A stretch of 64,000 nucleotides of DNA from Nannochloris sp. 'desiccata' (Eukaryota > Chlorophyta > Trebouxiophyceae > Chlorellales > Chlorellaceae): NCBI GenBank assembly GCA_019044685.2, contig JAGTXX020000007.1, positions 496,001-560,000 on the forward strand, given 5' to 3'. Positions 36,737 to 47,547 of the stretch are shown here, piece after piece; the stretch's first letter is position 1; each line of letters opens with the position of its first letter. The translations under genes were made by a program, and so were the position numbers. A model generated the notes under the pieces. The model had not been told where the DNA came from. It worked only from the letters and a program-made list of their open reading frames with translations, and did not search any database.

Positions 36737-37313
36737 TCAAATCTCCAGCGTCGTTTATCTAGAAAGTAAAAACGGATCTCTCTATTTCTCTCTGGTTGAT
36801 TTGATTTTTTTATCAGATCTATATATTTCATCTTCTTTCTTTCTTTTCATGATTAAATTTCTGTCGTAATGGCAGGGCTACTTGTTACATTCTGCGTTGA
36901 TTAATCACTGAGATAAAAGAGAGACAAGAAGAAAGAAATAAGGGGCCAAAAAAACATCCGTAGTATGTCACATAAAAGATGCACGAATTTCAAATGTCCA
37001 TTGGGAATATCAAAATAGGGGGAAAGGATAATGTATCTTAATATATATATATATGGCTATATAAGGGCATACGACCCACTAAGTACACATAGATGAATGC
37101 ACATACAAGAGTAGATAAAATACCACTTGAAGGATACAGGGATCGGGGGAAGATATTTACGTGCAGCAGGAAAAATGTATTTGGAGAACCATGTACGAGG
37201 GGGGAGAGAGCCACTGACGCTGCTGAGTCATTAAGTTGGGTTCTTGATTTGATTTGAATAAAAAAAAAAGAGAAGACATTAAAAATAAAGAATCGCTAGC
37301 TTACTAGCTGGGT
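36737..37313. other. Intergenic, 577 bp, convergent 3' flanks
   Basis: AT-rich, with a (TA)n stretch near 37041. It lies downstream of H1 but contains no copy of the core-histone 3' hairpin. No gene seen. Confidence 0.6.
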
Positions 37314-38121
37314 TTACGCCATTTGGGTAGCTTCTACAGGAGCAGTTGCCTGGAACGGTACAGGTGAGGGAGATGCGGTGGGCGAAGTAGGAGAAACTAC
37401 AGGCGATGCGGGAGCTGCAGCTGCCGCCACAGGAGGAGTCGCAGCCTCAATCACCTTTTTAACTTTGGGGACAGCTTTATTATTCTTGGTTGCAGCGGAA
37501 GGAGCTGTTTTTTTGGTCTTTTTCAAAGCAGCAACGGCCTTCTTCTTGGGGGTGGCTTTCTTTTTGGGCGAGGAGGGGGCCTTCTTTGCCTTGGCGGTTT
37601 TAATCGAGGTAATTTTGGCGGTAGTAGTCGTAGTCTTCTCTTTGGGGGTGCCTTTCTTCTTGGCAGAGGAGGGAGCAGCCTTTGGTGCCTTCTTGGTGCC
37701 TACAACGGCCGTGGTCTTTGCAGGTTTGGTGGTTTCAGACTTTTTCAAAGCAGGGCTGTTGGCCTTTTTGGATATTTTGAAATAAACCCCAGTGTTCAAA
37801 AGAACGCCAGATTCGACAAGTTTGCTTAGAGCGTTTCGAAAATGGTGATTAAATATGCCAGCTGCAAAAGAAAGGAAGAAGGTTGGAAAAAGAGCGGGAA
37901 AGCAGCAATGATGAGATCACATTCGATATTTTTGGCGCAGTGGAGAGAAGGGACGTTATCTTACATTCAGGGAGGCCAACGTAGTTGGCCGTAATGTACT
38001 TCTTGATGGCAATCCTGGAAGAACCTTTGGAAGAACCTTTCAGTTCATTGGTTGCCTCTCTGATCATGCCAGCGAACGAAGGGTGAGCCTTGCTGGCCTT
38101 TGATGCGCTAGGAGCAATCAT
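37314..38121 (-). CDS. H1: Linker histone H1
   Basis: Exons 38121-37965 and 37861-37314 give 234 residues. The winged-helix H15 domain (about 13-85) is rebuilt across the phase-1 junction: HPSFAGMIREATNELKGSSK, then IAIKKYITANYVGLPESGIF and ALSKLVESGVLLNTGVYFKI. The tail is rich in Lys, Ala, Pro, Ser and Thr with repeated PKKK and TPKKK motifs. H1 binds linker DNA at the nucleosome dyad. A probable 5'-UTR intron (CAG donor near 38237, acceptor just before the ATG) precedes the start. It lacks both the histone box and the 3' hairpin, so it is probably polyadenylated. Confidence 0.92.
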
Positions 38122-39142
38122 CCTGAATGCAAGTGTTGAGGGGAGGGGAGGAAAGGCGGTGAATCGTGAAACATGGAGTAATCTCGAAAGTAAAAAGCAA
38201 GATGACATCAGGGAGTTGAAGGCGCCATGTAGCCTACCTGAATGATAGATAATAAGCTATAGAATGGAAATAAACTTGTCTAGGGTATGTGGTAGATGCT
38301 GGAGTGACCTGAAATTTAGTTGTAGAATTTGAATTTAAAATTTAAAAGGACCTTTCGAGGCACTGCCTGTTGACAGATCGAGGCACTGCCTGTTGACCTT
38401 TACGGTTGACCAATTTTCCTGCCCTCACTTTTCTTTGCTCTTAATGTCGAAAACTGCGTTAATTATCCATAGCAAGCCGTATACGGATATTTTTTATAGC
38501 ATTGTGCATGCTTTACCAAAGACTCAAGACAAATTAAATCTAGGAAGTAACCTTTTGAACCAAAAAGTGAAGACCTAGCGGCAGCGTCTTGAAATCCACC
38601 GCCCCCGCCACTGCTTGCTTGCACTTGATCTGGGGTAAGCACGTCTAATTTACTCCATCAAACTGAAATTAAGATAAGGGTTATGCTTATTAGCTAAAGA
38701 GCGGATTAATACATGGCCATAGGCATCTGCAGAATCCCTTTTTCTAAGTCTTATGGTTTTTTATTTTACCGCCTTTTTCAATTTTGCCGCTCGATTATAT
38801 TCTTCTGAAGTTTCCTCCTGTTTGGCCCATGCCGCACCTGCGCTTCTATGGAAATGTTGTTGACAGTATCTATCTGTAGTATCCGCTTTCAGACTGCATG
38901 AATTTGCGCATTTATATGCATTTACTAGGGCTTCAAATTTTTGAAAAAAAATACGGGGTAAATAAATTTTGGTTTGCTGTGCTGGAGTTGGAGGGGCAAG
39001 AAATGAAGGGCGCGAACCTCTCTATTTAAAAGCATCTGTCGCCCAATATTTTCACTATTTTAAGCTCAATTCAATCTTAGATTCATTACGAATCCTCTTT
39101 AAACCTACTTTTGGTATCCTCAACCTCGCTAGTCCGCAAACG
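38122..39142. promoter_or_regulatory. Divergent spacer between H1 and H1-like genes, 1.0 kb
   Basis: Contains a 19-nt direct repeat CGAGGCACTGCCTGTTGAC at 38356-38374 and 38379-38397. There is no CACACCTATCCGGG box. The H1-like gene start is preceded by CTATTTAAAAGC near 39020. No other gene seen. Confidence 0.5.
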
Positions 39143-40182
39143 ATGGCTCCCAAAGCAGCTCCCAAGGTGAGCACCGCATCTGCGTGAGGCCGCGTGCTAT
39201 CCGGCACGTCCCACATCGCTTGTAGGAATTTTTCAGATATTTACCACCCATCGGCGTGGCGGTTGGTGTAGAAACAAGGCTGCAAGCTTCAACATCCTTC
39301 TTGAAACTAACAACTCTCCGGATTGGAGGAGCCGCCCAATATCAGCCGTATTGCGCATCACAATTTAATGAAGCATATATTTTATGATTTTTTGGGGCCG
39401 AGAACAGATGCGCTGCACCCGCCTGCTGCGAGGATCTGGATTGCAGCTCCAGTCAAATTTGAAGAAGGAACTTTATTGCTTACCAAACCCTCCCATTCCA
39501 TGTTTTCCGCAGACAAAGGTCGTTGCCAAAAAGCCCGCCGCTAAGAAGGCCGCTGCCCCCAAGAAGGTGAGCTTCCCGCCATGTCGTTGATATGTCATCC
39601 CTTTCCACTACTATAGAGCTTGTTCTCACCTTGAACTTTTATTTTTATTTGTGCAGGCTGCTGTTAAGAAGGCAACCGCAGTAAAGAAGACCGCTGCCAC
39701 CAAAAAGGCCGCCCCTAAGAAGGCTGCTGCCAAGAAGGCCACCCCCGCAAAGAAGGCCGCACCCGCAAAGAAGGCTGCACCCGCAAAGAAGGCCGCACCT
39801 GCAAAGAAGGCTGCACCCGCAAAGAAGGCCGCACCTGCAAAGAAGGCCGCACCTGCAGAGAAGGCTGCTGCTAAGAAGGCTACTCCCGCCAAAAAGGCTG
39901 CACCCGCAAAGAAGGCCGCTGTCAAAAAGACTCCTGCCAAGAAGACCGCCACCAAGAAGGCCGCACCCGCAAAGAAGGCTGCTGCTAAGAAGGCTACCCC
40001 CGCCAAGAAGGCCGCCCCTAAGAAGGCTGCCCCTGCCAAGGAGACTGCCCCCAAGAAGGTTAGTTAGTTACTTAATTTATTTTCGCTGTTAAAGCACTGT
40101 TCATTCTGCACTGCTGGCTCGGCCATTTCCTTCACCCTGTGCTAATTCGTTACTTTTCTCTTTTCCTCTACTGCAGGAGTAA
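39143..40182 (+). CDS. Tail-only H1-like Lys/Ala/Pro-rich basic protein
   Basis: Exons 39143-39166, 39513-39566, 39657-40058 and a 6-nt last exon 40177-40182 (Glu-stop) give 161 residues. If the last intron is retained the protein instead ends KKVS at 40067. It begins MAPKAAPKTKVVAKKPAAKK and is made almost only of KKAAPA, KKAAAKKATPA and similar units, with no globular winged helix. Comparable proteins are the linker histones of kinetoplastids and some protists and the bacterial HctB/KAP-like chromatin proteins. It should bind and compact DNA through the charged tail. Ordinary H1 lies head to head 1 kb away. Confidence 0.8.
39738..39860 (+). repeat. 18-bp coding tandem repeat (KKAAPA units)
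   Basis: About seven consecutive copies of AAGAAGGC(C/T)GCACC(C/T)GCA inside the H1-like gene. Copies differ mainly by synonymous changes and one K-to-E replacement, so unit number is likely to vary between strains. Confidence 0.85.
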
Positions 40183-41684
40183 ATTGAGTTTTCTTTTGGG
40201 AAGCATCAACTCTTTCACGGCCACCATTACACCTTGACTCACGACCTTTCTGACTTCATTCTGAAAGGGGAATGATTAAAACAAACTAAAACAAAAGACG
40301 TCACGTTTTTTACTTTTTTTTATTTTTTTTTGACCCCGCTACCCTTTGTCTCTTTGCGCTGAATTTTGATTGCGCAACCTTGGTATCTACCCTTTTTGAC
40401 ACACTCCATCCTGACTATTGACACATTACTCTTTCCTTCTCACTTTTAATGAGAGAGCCTTTTTTTCTCTTTATATTTTGGTGGCCGTGGTAAAATCCAA
40501 GAATCCAGTTGATGTTTACACGTGTGTTTTTATGTTCCCTCCCCCCTCCATGACCTATTACTACTTTATCAGTCTCTCTGCAAGGCTGCAAGGTATTATA
40601 AGAAAACAATCCTTCTTCTTTTCCTAATTTCAACACTTTGAAAATCTGCACCGTATTTTATCGATACAAAAAAATCAAGTCAACCCCACATCTCTACCTA
40701 CCACTGCGTTGAAAACACTAAAAAAGTAACATTTATTTAAAACCTTGCTTACCTTTGGTGTTCTACATCATGTAGCTTGGTTTAAAGAGAACTTTCCTGG
40801 TTTTTACTTGACTGCAGTATCACAATTCTATGACAAGGGCTCTGTTGTTGTTGTTGTTATATTGACTAGACACGTTGGTGTGGTCCTGTTTCATTCTTGT
40901 GTGTTTCTGCCGCGGAGAAAGTCAGAAAATTATGTTTTATAAATGTAAGACTTCAAAATAATGCTTCTATTACAGATAGAGACACACATATATGCAGAAA
41001 GTATCGTTGAGAGGGTGATAATTAATTAGAAGAGTAATGCAAGGGACGAAGAGTAAGATCAGAGAGAGAGCGGGGCGGGTTGTCCTTTCAAGGCGGGCAG
41101 CAAAGCGTTTATAAGCTTGGCAGCAAAGCGTTTATTTCAGCCAAATCAAACCTTTTCGGTGACTTGATATATCTTGGCAAGGTAATAGTGTCACACATGA
41201 AGTAGGGGATGCTGTATCTTGGGAGCAGCATGGGGCGTTACAACGATAAAAAGAAGGCGAAGTAAGTACTGCTAGTTACTTTTTTGCTTCCACAGCTCTA
41301 AATCTAATACTGCCGCTGTTGCTGGTGTAATCCCTCTTCACCTTTCTGATTACTCGATGATGGGGTAGAATGGCAGGATGGTTGAGCAGTCCCTTCCTCG
41401 ATAATGTTGATCTGTGGTCTCATCGTGGCGGTGACGTTGGTGGGAAAGCAGGTCGTGGTGATTGGCAAGTACGCTGCTACTGCTTCTCTTGCTACCTCCC
41501 TATCTGCTGCTGATTCTGCCGTTCTTGTCATTAACCAAGCAATATGCTCCTGGTTGAGAAAGAATGGTGCATCTCTCGACTACATAGCATCTAATCGTTA
41601 GACAGAGGTGACGTTGCTGCTTTGAGCTTGTGATTTACATTTATCCTGTATATTCTGTCTGAGGTGTAGTGTTTCCTAAGAGGT
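40183..41684. other. Intergenic, 1.5 kb
   Basis: Holds the 3' flank of the H1-like gene. A direct repeat GGCAGCAAAGCGTTTA near 41095 and 41121 is visible. A plus-strand frame at 41404-41601 (65 codons, GLIVAVTLVGKQVVVIGKYA) is not recognised and has no supporting features. Confidence 0.4.
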
Positions 41685-41700
41685 GGTGTTTAATAACACC
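41685..41700 (-). terminator. Histone 3' stem-loop (H2B, second pair)
   Basis: The 16-nt hairpin 49 nt after the stop. RNA-sense flanks ATTCAACT and ACCTCTTAGGAAA match the other H2B copies. Confidence 0.92.
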
Positions 41701-41749
41701 AGTTGAATTGTTTGGTTTTGGTTTGTATAGAATACAAAGAGCCAGGCGC

Positions 41750-42289
41750 TTAGGCAGAGGTGAACTTGGTCACGGCCTTGGTGCCCTCAGAGACGGCGTG
41801 CTTGGCAAGCTCACCGGGGAGGACGAGGCGGACGGCAGTCTGGATTTCGCGAGAAGTAAGAGTGGGCTTCTTGTTGACGCGAGCAAGCTGTAGATAGGGA
41901 AAAGAGAGAGAAGAACGAGGTGAGAATAATGTTCGTAAGTGTGTTCAGACGGTATTGTTACCACGCAAGCGGCAAGGGTGATCTGAAGACTGGGAGGTCC
42001 AAAATAGCTCTGACCCCCGTATTAATTCCCTCAATCAATCAATCAAAAATAATAATAAGATACTACTAACCTGAGCAGCCTGGGAGGCGATCTTCTCGAA
42101 CTGGTCGGCAATGAAGGAGTTGAGGATGGCCATGGCCTTGGAGGAGATACCGGTATCGGGGTGCACCTGCTTCAACACCTTGAAGATGTAGAGCTTGTAG
42201 GATTCAACACCCTTCTTGGACTTCTTCTTAGAGGCGTCCTTCTTGACGGCCTTCTTGGCAGCAGGTTTCTTTCCGGAGGTGGGAGCCAT
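41750..42289 (-). CDS. H2B: Histone H2B (second pair)
   Basis: Exons 42289-42071 and 41887-41750, 118 residues, same protein as the other copies. The pair is inverted relative to the first and third. The intron after codon 73 has small substitutions and an (AAT)n change near its donor. Confidence 0.99.
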
Positions 42290-42623
42290 TGTGATGGAGT
42301 TGTGGGGAGTAGGTGACACAAAGTGGTAACCAAGATAATTAGGATAAAGGGGCAATGGAAAGGGTGTGGCAAGTTTATAGACCTTCACTGAGGTTCAAAG
42401 GCCTTCCTCCTTTCAAAGTGAGCCCTCACAAGCCAGCACTGGGCCTAACCCGGATAGGTGTGGTCGATTTTGGTGGCACACCTATCCGGGTCCTGGCCAT
42501 CCCTGGCTTCTCAGGCCTCCACTTCACAGAGGTGGTGCTTACATAGTCATGCCCTCCCTGCTTCTTTTTCTTTATCTATTCTCTGGTTTTACACCTACAC
42601 CCACCCACTCACCCTACTCAACC
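42290..42623. promoter_or_regulatory. Bidirectional H2A-H2B promoter (second pair)
   Basis: ACCCGGATAGGTGTGG (42448-42463) and TGGCACACCTATCCGGGT (42474-42491) are 10 bp apart. The flanks toward H2B have diverged more from the other two copies (TTCAAAGTGAGCCCTCAC). Confidence 0.85.
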
Positions 42624-43001
42624 ATGTCTGGACGCGGAAAAGGAAAATCCTCCGGCAAGAAGGCCGTGAGCAAGTCATCCAAGGCTGGTCTTCAGTTCCC
42701 TGTTGGCCGTGTCGCTCGTTACCTCAAGAAGGGACGCTATGCTGAGCGCATCGGTGCTGGTGCCCCCGTGTACCTCGCTGCCGTCCTTGAGTACTTGGCT
42801 GCTGAGGTTCTCGAACTCTCTGGCAATGCCGCTCGCGACAACAAGAAGACCCGTATCGTGCCCCGCCACATCCAGTTGGCTGTCCGCAACGATGAGGAAT
42901 TAAGCAAGCTCTTGGCCGGTGTCACTATCGCTGAGGGTGGTGTGCTCCCCAACATCCACGCTGTCTTGCTCCCCAAGAAGTCTGGCAAGAAGGACGAGTA
43001 A
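42624..43001 (+). CDS. H2A: Histone H2A (second pair)
   Basis: Intronless, 125 residues, identical protein to the copies at 29283 and 52070. It differs from the first copy by at least one silent change (ATC for ACC context in the GVTIAEGG codons). Confidence 0.99.
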   Translation: MSGRGKGKSSGKKAVSKSSKAGLQFPVGRVARYLKKGRYAERIGAGAPVYLAAVLEYLAAEVLELSGNAARDNKKTRIVPRHIQLAVRNDEELSKLLAGVTIAEGGVLPNIHAVLLPKKSGKKDE

Positions 43002-43061
43002 GCGTTTACCGCCGCCTCTTCTCTTCTCTCCTACTTCAACACATAAAAAAACCAAACAACT

Positions 43062-43077
43062 GGTGTTATTAAACACC
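43062..43077 (+). terminator. Histone 3' stem-loop (H2A, second pair)
   Basis: The 16-nt hairpin 61 nt after the stop, flanked by CAACT and ACCTATTAGGAAA. Confidence 0.92.
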
Positions 43078-43446
43078 ACCTATTAGGAAACAATCAGATC
43101 AATGCTTACAGAATTAGCGGAAGTAGATAATATGTAAAAGAAGGCAGAACACAGCAGCTAATTGTACTAGCCGCCTGATTGTTAAATTCGGCCTTGGCCG
43201 TTGCTGCAATTGGCAGGCAGACTGCTGGCCGTCGCTGATATTGGTGCACACGTCTCTATTGTACTAGCATCGCTGCTAGCTGCAGTTTTCTGTAGAATGA
43301 GCTAGTATAAGACTGTTTTTCTCTTTTTCCCTCTCTCTATTGGTAAAAATACACCACACTCTGTTGGTAAAAATACACCACTGCTCCTTCTTACACTCTA
43401 CGACGCAAAATATTTAACACATATGACTAATCTTCCCTCTCTCCCT
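43078..43446. other. Intergenic, 369 bp, with a short direct repeat
   Basis: TTGGTAAAAATACACCAC occurs at 43340-43357 and 43364-43381. The rest is 3' flank of two converging genes. Confidence 0.6.
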
Positions 43447-44597
43447 CTATTCCCCTTGAAAGTTCGGCGATCTCTTCTCCTTGAAAGCCTTTAACCCTTC
43501 CAACCTGTCCTTGGTCGGCAACACCTGTGCATAACACGCTTCCTCTATCCTTAGTCCAGTTTGTACATCAGTCTCTAATCCCCAATCCACAGCTGCTTTC
43601 GCCATTCTCAGAGCTATAGGAGCTGCTGCAGCGACATCTCTCGCCAGCGACAGTGCCGCTGTTTCACTGTTGTCTTCATCAGCAAAGTGATCTACAAGTC
43701 CTATCCGCAAAGCCTCGGGAGCATCTACTCGACGACCGGTGAATATCAGCTCTTTAGCACGAGTGGAACCTACTATGCGGGGCAAACGTTGGGTTCCACC
43801 AGCTCCAGGGATGATGCCGAGACGGGTCTCTGGAAAGGCAAACTGAGCGTTGCGACCTGCAGTGAAATAATAGTACTCATTTTTCTACTTAACTTTTCGT
43901 AATTTTTTTATAGTCAGTTGCGAAAATGAGAGAAAAGACAGGTTCGAGTCGCATTATTGTATATATGTATGCCAGCATGTGTAATGAATACTAAGATATT
44001 TTACTTACTACAGACTCTAAGGTCACAAGCCAAGGCAAGTTCCGCCCCGCCACCCAGTGCAAAGCCGTCCACAGCAGCAATAGTAGGCATCGGTAGGGCA
44101 GCCAAGGCACTAAACGTCGCTCTTAAATCTTGTACAAACAGTGCTGATTCTTGTTGTGACATGGCTGCACGTTCTTTCAGGTCTGCACCGGAACAAAAGA
44201 CGCCAGTAGCAGTGGAACGGATGACAACACAGCGGGTGGAATTTTCTTGCCGGAGGTTATTTATAGCTTCCTGAAGTTCTTTGAGGAGTTGTTTTCCGAT
44301 TGCGTTTTTGGCTTCTGATCTTGTAAGAGAGAGAAGGAATATGCCATCGTTTGGTGAGTCGAGAGGCTCTAATTGGACGTGTAAATGAGGTTGAGCCGAA
44401 GACGAGGCATTAGAGGTGGTGAAGCTAGGAGTGCTTGTTGTGAGGCCTCGATGGGGTTGACTACTCAGCACCCCGATTGAAGCTGCAGTAGAGAGTTGCC
44501 TAAGAAGGATACTCGATCCAGCAGGGATGAAAGCAGTAGATTTTAAAACCTCGCTGCCTAAAGCCATAATCCTGAACAAGGAAGAGGATTGCGACAT
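43447..44597 (-). CDS. Mitochondrial enoyl-CoA hydratase, AUH-like (3-methylglutaconyl-CoA hydratase)
   Basis: Exons 44597-44009 and 43856-43447 give 332 residues. The N-terminal 75 residues are Ser/Arg-rich and free of acidic residues, as in mitochondrial presequences. The crotonase fold follows, with oxyanion-hole segments FCSGADLKER and GFALGGGAELALACDLRV, and the junction rebuilds NAQFAFPETRLGIIPGAGGT with the catalytic Glu of PETRLG. AUH hydrates 3-methylglutaconyl-CoA to HMG-CoA in leucine breakdown. The related ECHDC2 is the main alternative. The neighbour 409 bp away, divergently transcribed, is MCC alpha, which makes exactly that substrate, and this favours the AUH assignment. Confidence 0.85.
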
Positions 44598-45006
44598 CTT
44601 GCGAGTAAAACCCTTGTAACTCTAATCTAAAATCTTGGTAGAGATTAGATTTATGCCAGAATACTCTGTAACTGGTGTTCAAGGCTTTAGATGCGGTGGG
44701 AAAGGGAGGAAAAGAGGTTTCGGAGTTGGTGGAACAACTGCTGACACTGCAAAGCCAACGTGTGATTTCTTGCCTTGACCGGTTATAAATTCCATGGTTG
44801 CTACTATATAAACAATTATGTTTCCCAACCTGCGTCCAAAGAACCCTAAAACAGCAACAAAGCGTGCGTTGACCTAAGTATAAGATCTGGATCAAAGATT
44901 CATATCGCTGTGCCGAAACTTCAAGCCTGGCACTTTCCTCGCCTCTAGCTACCCTCTACCAATTTATGCACCTTACTAGGCTTGGAGAAGCTTCCAAAAT
45001 AGCGTT
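44598..45006. promoter_or_regulatory. Divergent promoter of the AUH-like and MCC alpha genes
   Basis: 409 bp between the two ATGs. No recognised box. A shared promoter would co-express two consecutive leucine-degradation enzymes. Confidence 0.5.
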
Positions 45007-47547
45007 ATGGCTGTGAGTAGACGCCTTGGAATTTCTGCCGCTCCCACAGCCTGGCGCTGCTGGCTCCAATTTCTCAACACAAGAGCTCTCTCCACCAGCA
45101 CTTCTTCTCTATATTCCGCTACTGCAACCTCCCCTCCTTCCTCTACGTCATCTCCACCTGGCATTGGCAAGCTTTTGGTCGCCAATCGTGGTGAAATCGC
45201 ATGCAGAATCTTCACCACAGCAAAACGTCTCGGCATCCCCACAGTTGCTGTGTGTAGTGAAGCAGACCGAGGTGCTGCACACGTCTCCTTAGCTGACGAG
45301 GCCTTTTGCATCGGCCCTGCACCTTCAAGAGACTCCTACTTACGTCAAGACCGCATCTTAGAAGCTGCAACAGCTTCTGGCGCTACTGCTATACACCCTG
45401 GCTACGGCTTTCTCTCTGAGAACGCCTCCTTTGCTTCTGCCTGTGACGCTCATAATATTTCCTTTGTGGGTCCTCCACCCACCGCAATTGACGCTATGGG
45501 TGATAAAAGTCGTGCAAAGGCTACTATGGTCTCTGCTGGGGTTCCTGTGGTCCCTGGTTACCATGGAGAACAGCAAGAAGATGGGTTTTTAGAAGAAAAG
45601 GCAAGGGACATCGGCTTCCCTTTGCTTGTGAAAGCAGTCATGGGTGGTGGTGGCAAAGGTTTGAAACTCGCGCATAGCTCTAAAGAGTTTTTAGACGCGT
45701 TACACAGTGCAAGACGCGAAGCCGCAGCTTCTTTTGGCGATCAACGTGTCTTGCTTGAACGATTTATTCAAGCGCCACGCCACATAGAAGTCCAAGTACT
45801 TGCCGACTCTCACGGGAATGCTTACTATTTAGCTGAACGTGACTGTTCCGTACAACGCAGGCATCAAAAAATCATCGAAGAAGCTCCTGCACCAGGTGTA
45901 GATCAAATTTTCAGAGCAAAATTGGGGAACTCTGCAGTAAATGCAGCAAAAGCGGTGGGGTATCGCAATGCTGGTACTGTAGAATTTATTGTAGATTCCA
46001 AGACTGGAGAGTACTACTTCATGGAAATGAATACCAGATTGCAAGTAGAACACCCAGTCACTGAAGCTGTAGTCAATGTCGATCTAGTGGAGCTGCAATT
46101 ACGAGTCGCAGCAGGTGAGTCCTTGGCGGGTTTTCTACGACAAGAAGATTTAGAACCCCAGGGACATGCTTTTGAGGCGAGATTATATGCTGAGAATCCT
46201 TGGAATGGGTTTTTACCTGCCGGGGGGAAAGTGTTACGATGGAAACCACCTCCTGGATCCTCTTTCTTTACTTTTTATAGTAGTAGTAATATATACAAGT
46301 CAGTCCCGCTCTTGTCGCCTTCCTCCCCCACCTCTTCCTCTTCTTCTTCTTCTCTTTCTTCCTTAAAGAATAAGGATTGTATTGTGAGAGTAGATAGCGG
46401 GGTCCGTCAAGGTGATACTGTAGGTGTTAATTACGACCCTATGATTGCAAAAATCATCGTCAAAGGGCCAAACAGAAAGACTGCACTGGCTGGAATACGA
46501 GATGCTCTCGGCGCACTTCAAGTGGCAGGGGTGCCCACGAATGCAGAATTTGTCCGCCGTGTGGCTATCAACGAAGAGTTTCAGGCAGGCGGAGTGGACA
46601 CTTCATTCATTACTAGGCATGAGAAGGAATTACTCGCTCCACAGAAGCTTCCTGCACAACTAGCTGCACTGGCTGCTGCCGCCTACACCGCTTTGGACGC
46701 TACAAAGAGAACCCTAAATAGTGGTGGTGGTGGTGGTGGTAAATTAGGGTTTGGCCCTTGGAATGTAGCTGATTCTTTTAGATTGAATTATAGGCACCAC
46801 ATTGGAGTGGAGTTTAACCATACTGGAAGTGGACAGGGGGGAGACATGAAGGCAGAGGTCGTGCTGGAGGGCGATGGCAGGTATTCTGTTGTGACGATGA
46901 CCGCCGCCGCTGGTAATAGCACAGTCCCTGGAAAAGAAGAGCGAAAAGAGGTAGATCCAACGGAAAAGGTGCTTAGTAATGTGATGGCGTTGAAAATAGG
47001 CCAGGATTGGCTGTCGGCTGAAGTAGATGGAAAGCTATTGAGAGCCTCATGGAGCTTGCACATGTGCGTCGTTAAATTTTATCTTTCTCTTCTAAACTTT
47101 CACTTTATTTTCGAATACAACAACTTAAATCGTGCACTTTTCTTACTCCTTACTTCTTCGTATATCGACCGCAGGCATGGTGATGAAGAGATACTGGATC
47201 TTTGGCGCGCCGACAGCAGCAGCAGCAGCAGCTCTGAAGAGCCTCACCACCAGTTCCGCCGCAGACTGGTCCGCAGTTGGCAACAAGTTGGTGGAGCTGC
47301 TGGCAACGTAGGCACGGTAATATCTCCCATGCCAGGGCGTATAGTCAAAGTCTCTGTCTCTCAGGGGGGTAGTGTAGAACAGGGAGATACGTTGTGTGTA
47401 GTAGAAGCAATGAAAATGGAGCATGTTGTGAAAGCTCCGTGTGCTGGCGTTGTCAAAGAGCTGCATGCTTTTCAAGGAGCCCAGGTGGAAGATGGGCAAG
47501 TGCTGGCTGTAGTAGCTGTTGAGCAGCCTGAAGCTGCCTCTGCGTGA
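45007..47547 (+). CDS. MCCA: 3-methylcrotonyl-CoA carboxylase alpha (biotinylated) subunit
   Basis: Exons 45007-47063 and 47175-47547 encode 809 residues. A Ser/Thr/Arg-rich mitochondrial presequence (about 1-50) precedes the biotin carboxylase domain: LLVANRGEIACRI, HPGYGFLSEN, GGGGKGLKLAHS for ATP, and FMEMNTRLQVEHPVTEAV. The biotinyl domain has AMKM with biotin-accepting K766. Only the alpha-type domains are present, as in MCC and PCC alpha. The mitochondrial MCC reading is favoured by the AUH neighbour, while propionyl-CoA carboxylase alpha is the alternative. The 111-bp intron is a multiple of three without a stop, so an unspliced transcript would read through. A Ser/Thr-rich insert (about 420-455) is unusual. 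Confidence 0.88.
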   Translation: MAVSRRLGISAAPTAWRCWLQFLNTRALSTSTSSLYSATATSPPSSTSSPPGIGKLLVANRGEIACRIFTTAKRLGIPTVAVCSEADRGAAHVSLADEAFCIGPAPSRDSYLRQDRILEAATASGATAIHPGYGFLSENASFASACDAHNISFVGPPPTAIDAMGDKSRAKATMVSAGVPVVPGYHGEQQEDGFLEEKARDIGFPLLVKAVMGGGGKGLKLAHSSKEFLDALHSARREAAASFGDQRVLLERFIQAPRHIEVQVLADSHGNAYYLAERDCSVQRRHQKIIEEAPAPGVDQIFRAKLGNSAVNAAKAVGYRNAGTVEFIVDSKTGEYYFMEMNTRLQVEHPVTEAVVNVDLVELQLRVAAGESLAGFLRQEDLEPQGHAFEARLYAENPWNGFLPAGGKVLRWKPPPGSSFFTFYSSSNIYKSVPLLSPSSPTSSSSSSSLSSLKNKDCIVRVDSGVRQGDTVGVNYDPMIAKIIVKGPNRKTALAGIRDALGALQVAGVPTNAEFVRRVAINEEFQAGGVDTSFITRHEKELLAPQKLPAQLAALAAAAYTALDATKRTLNSGGGGGGKLGFGPWNVADSFRLNYRHHIGVEFNHTGSGQGGDMKAEVVLEGDGRYSVVTMTAAAGNSTVPGKEERKEVDPTEKVLSNVMALKIGQDWLSAEVDGKLLRASWSLHMCVVKFYLSLLNFHFIFEYNNLNRALFLLLTSSYIDRRHGDEEILDLWRADSSSSSSSEEPHHQFRRRLVRSWQQVGGAAGNVGTVISPMPGRIVKVSVSQGGSVEQGDTLCVVEAMKMEHVVKAPCAGVVKELHAFQGAQVEDGQVLAVVAVEQPEAASA

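Noticed and set aside
39626..40054. 142-codon minus-strand frame rich in AAFFAGAAFLA
   Set aside because: Mirror of the KKAAPA repeat on the coding strand. The hydrophobic repeats are an artefact of the complement.
41230..41368. Possible two-exon small gene starting MGRYNDKKKA
   Set aside because: It needs a 34-bp intron, whereas every supported intron in the window is at least about 85 bp. The product would be only 34 residues.
37021..41684. Search for the core-histone 3' hairpin behind H1 and the H1-like gene
   Set aside because: No GGTGTTATTAAACACC or near variant was found downstream of either gene.
43935..43960. GGTTCGAGTC tRNA-like sequence in the AUH-like gene intron
   Set aside because: The flanking bases do not form a T stem and no other arm is visible.
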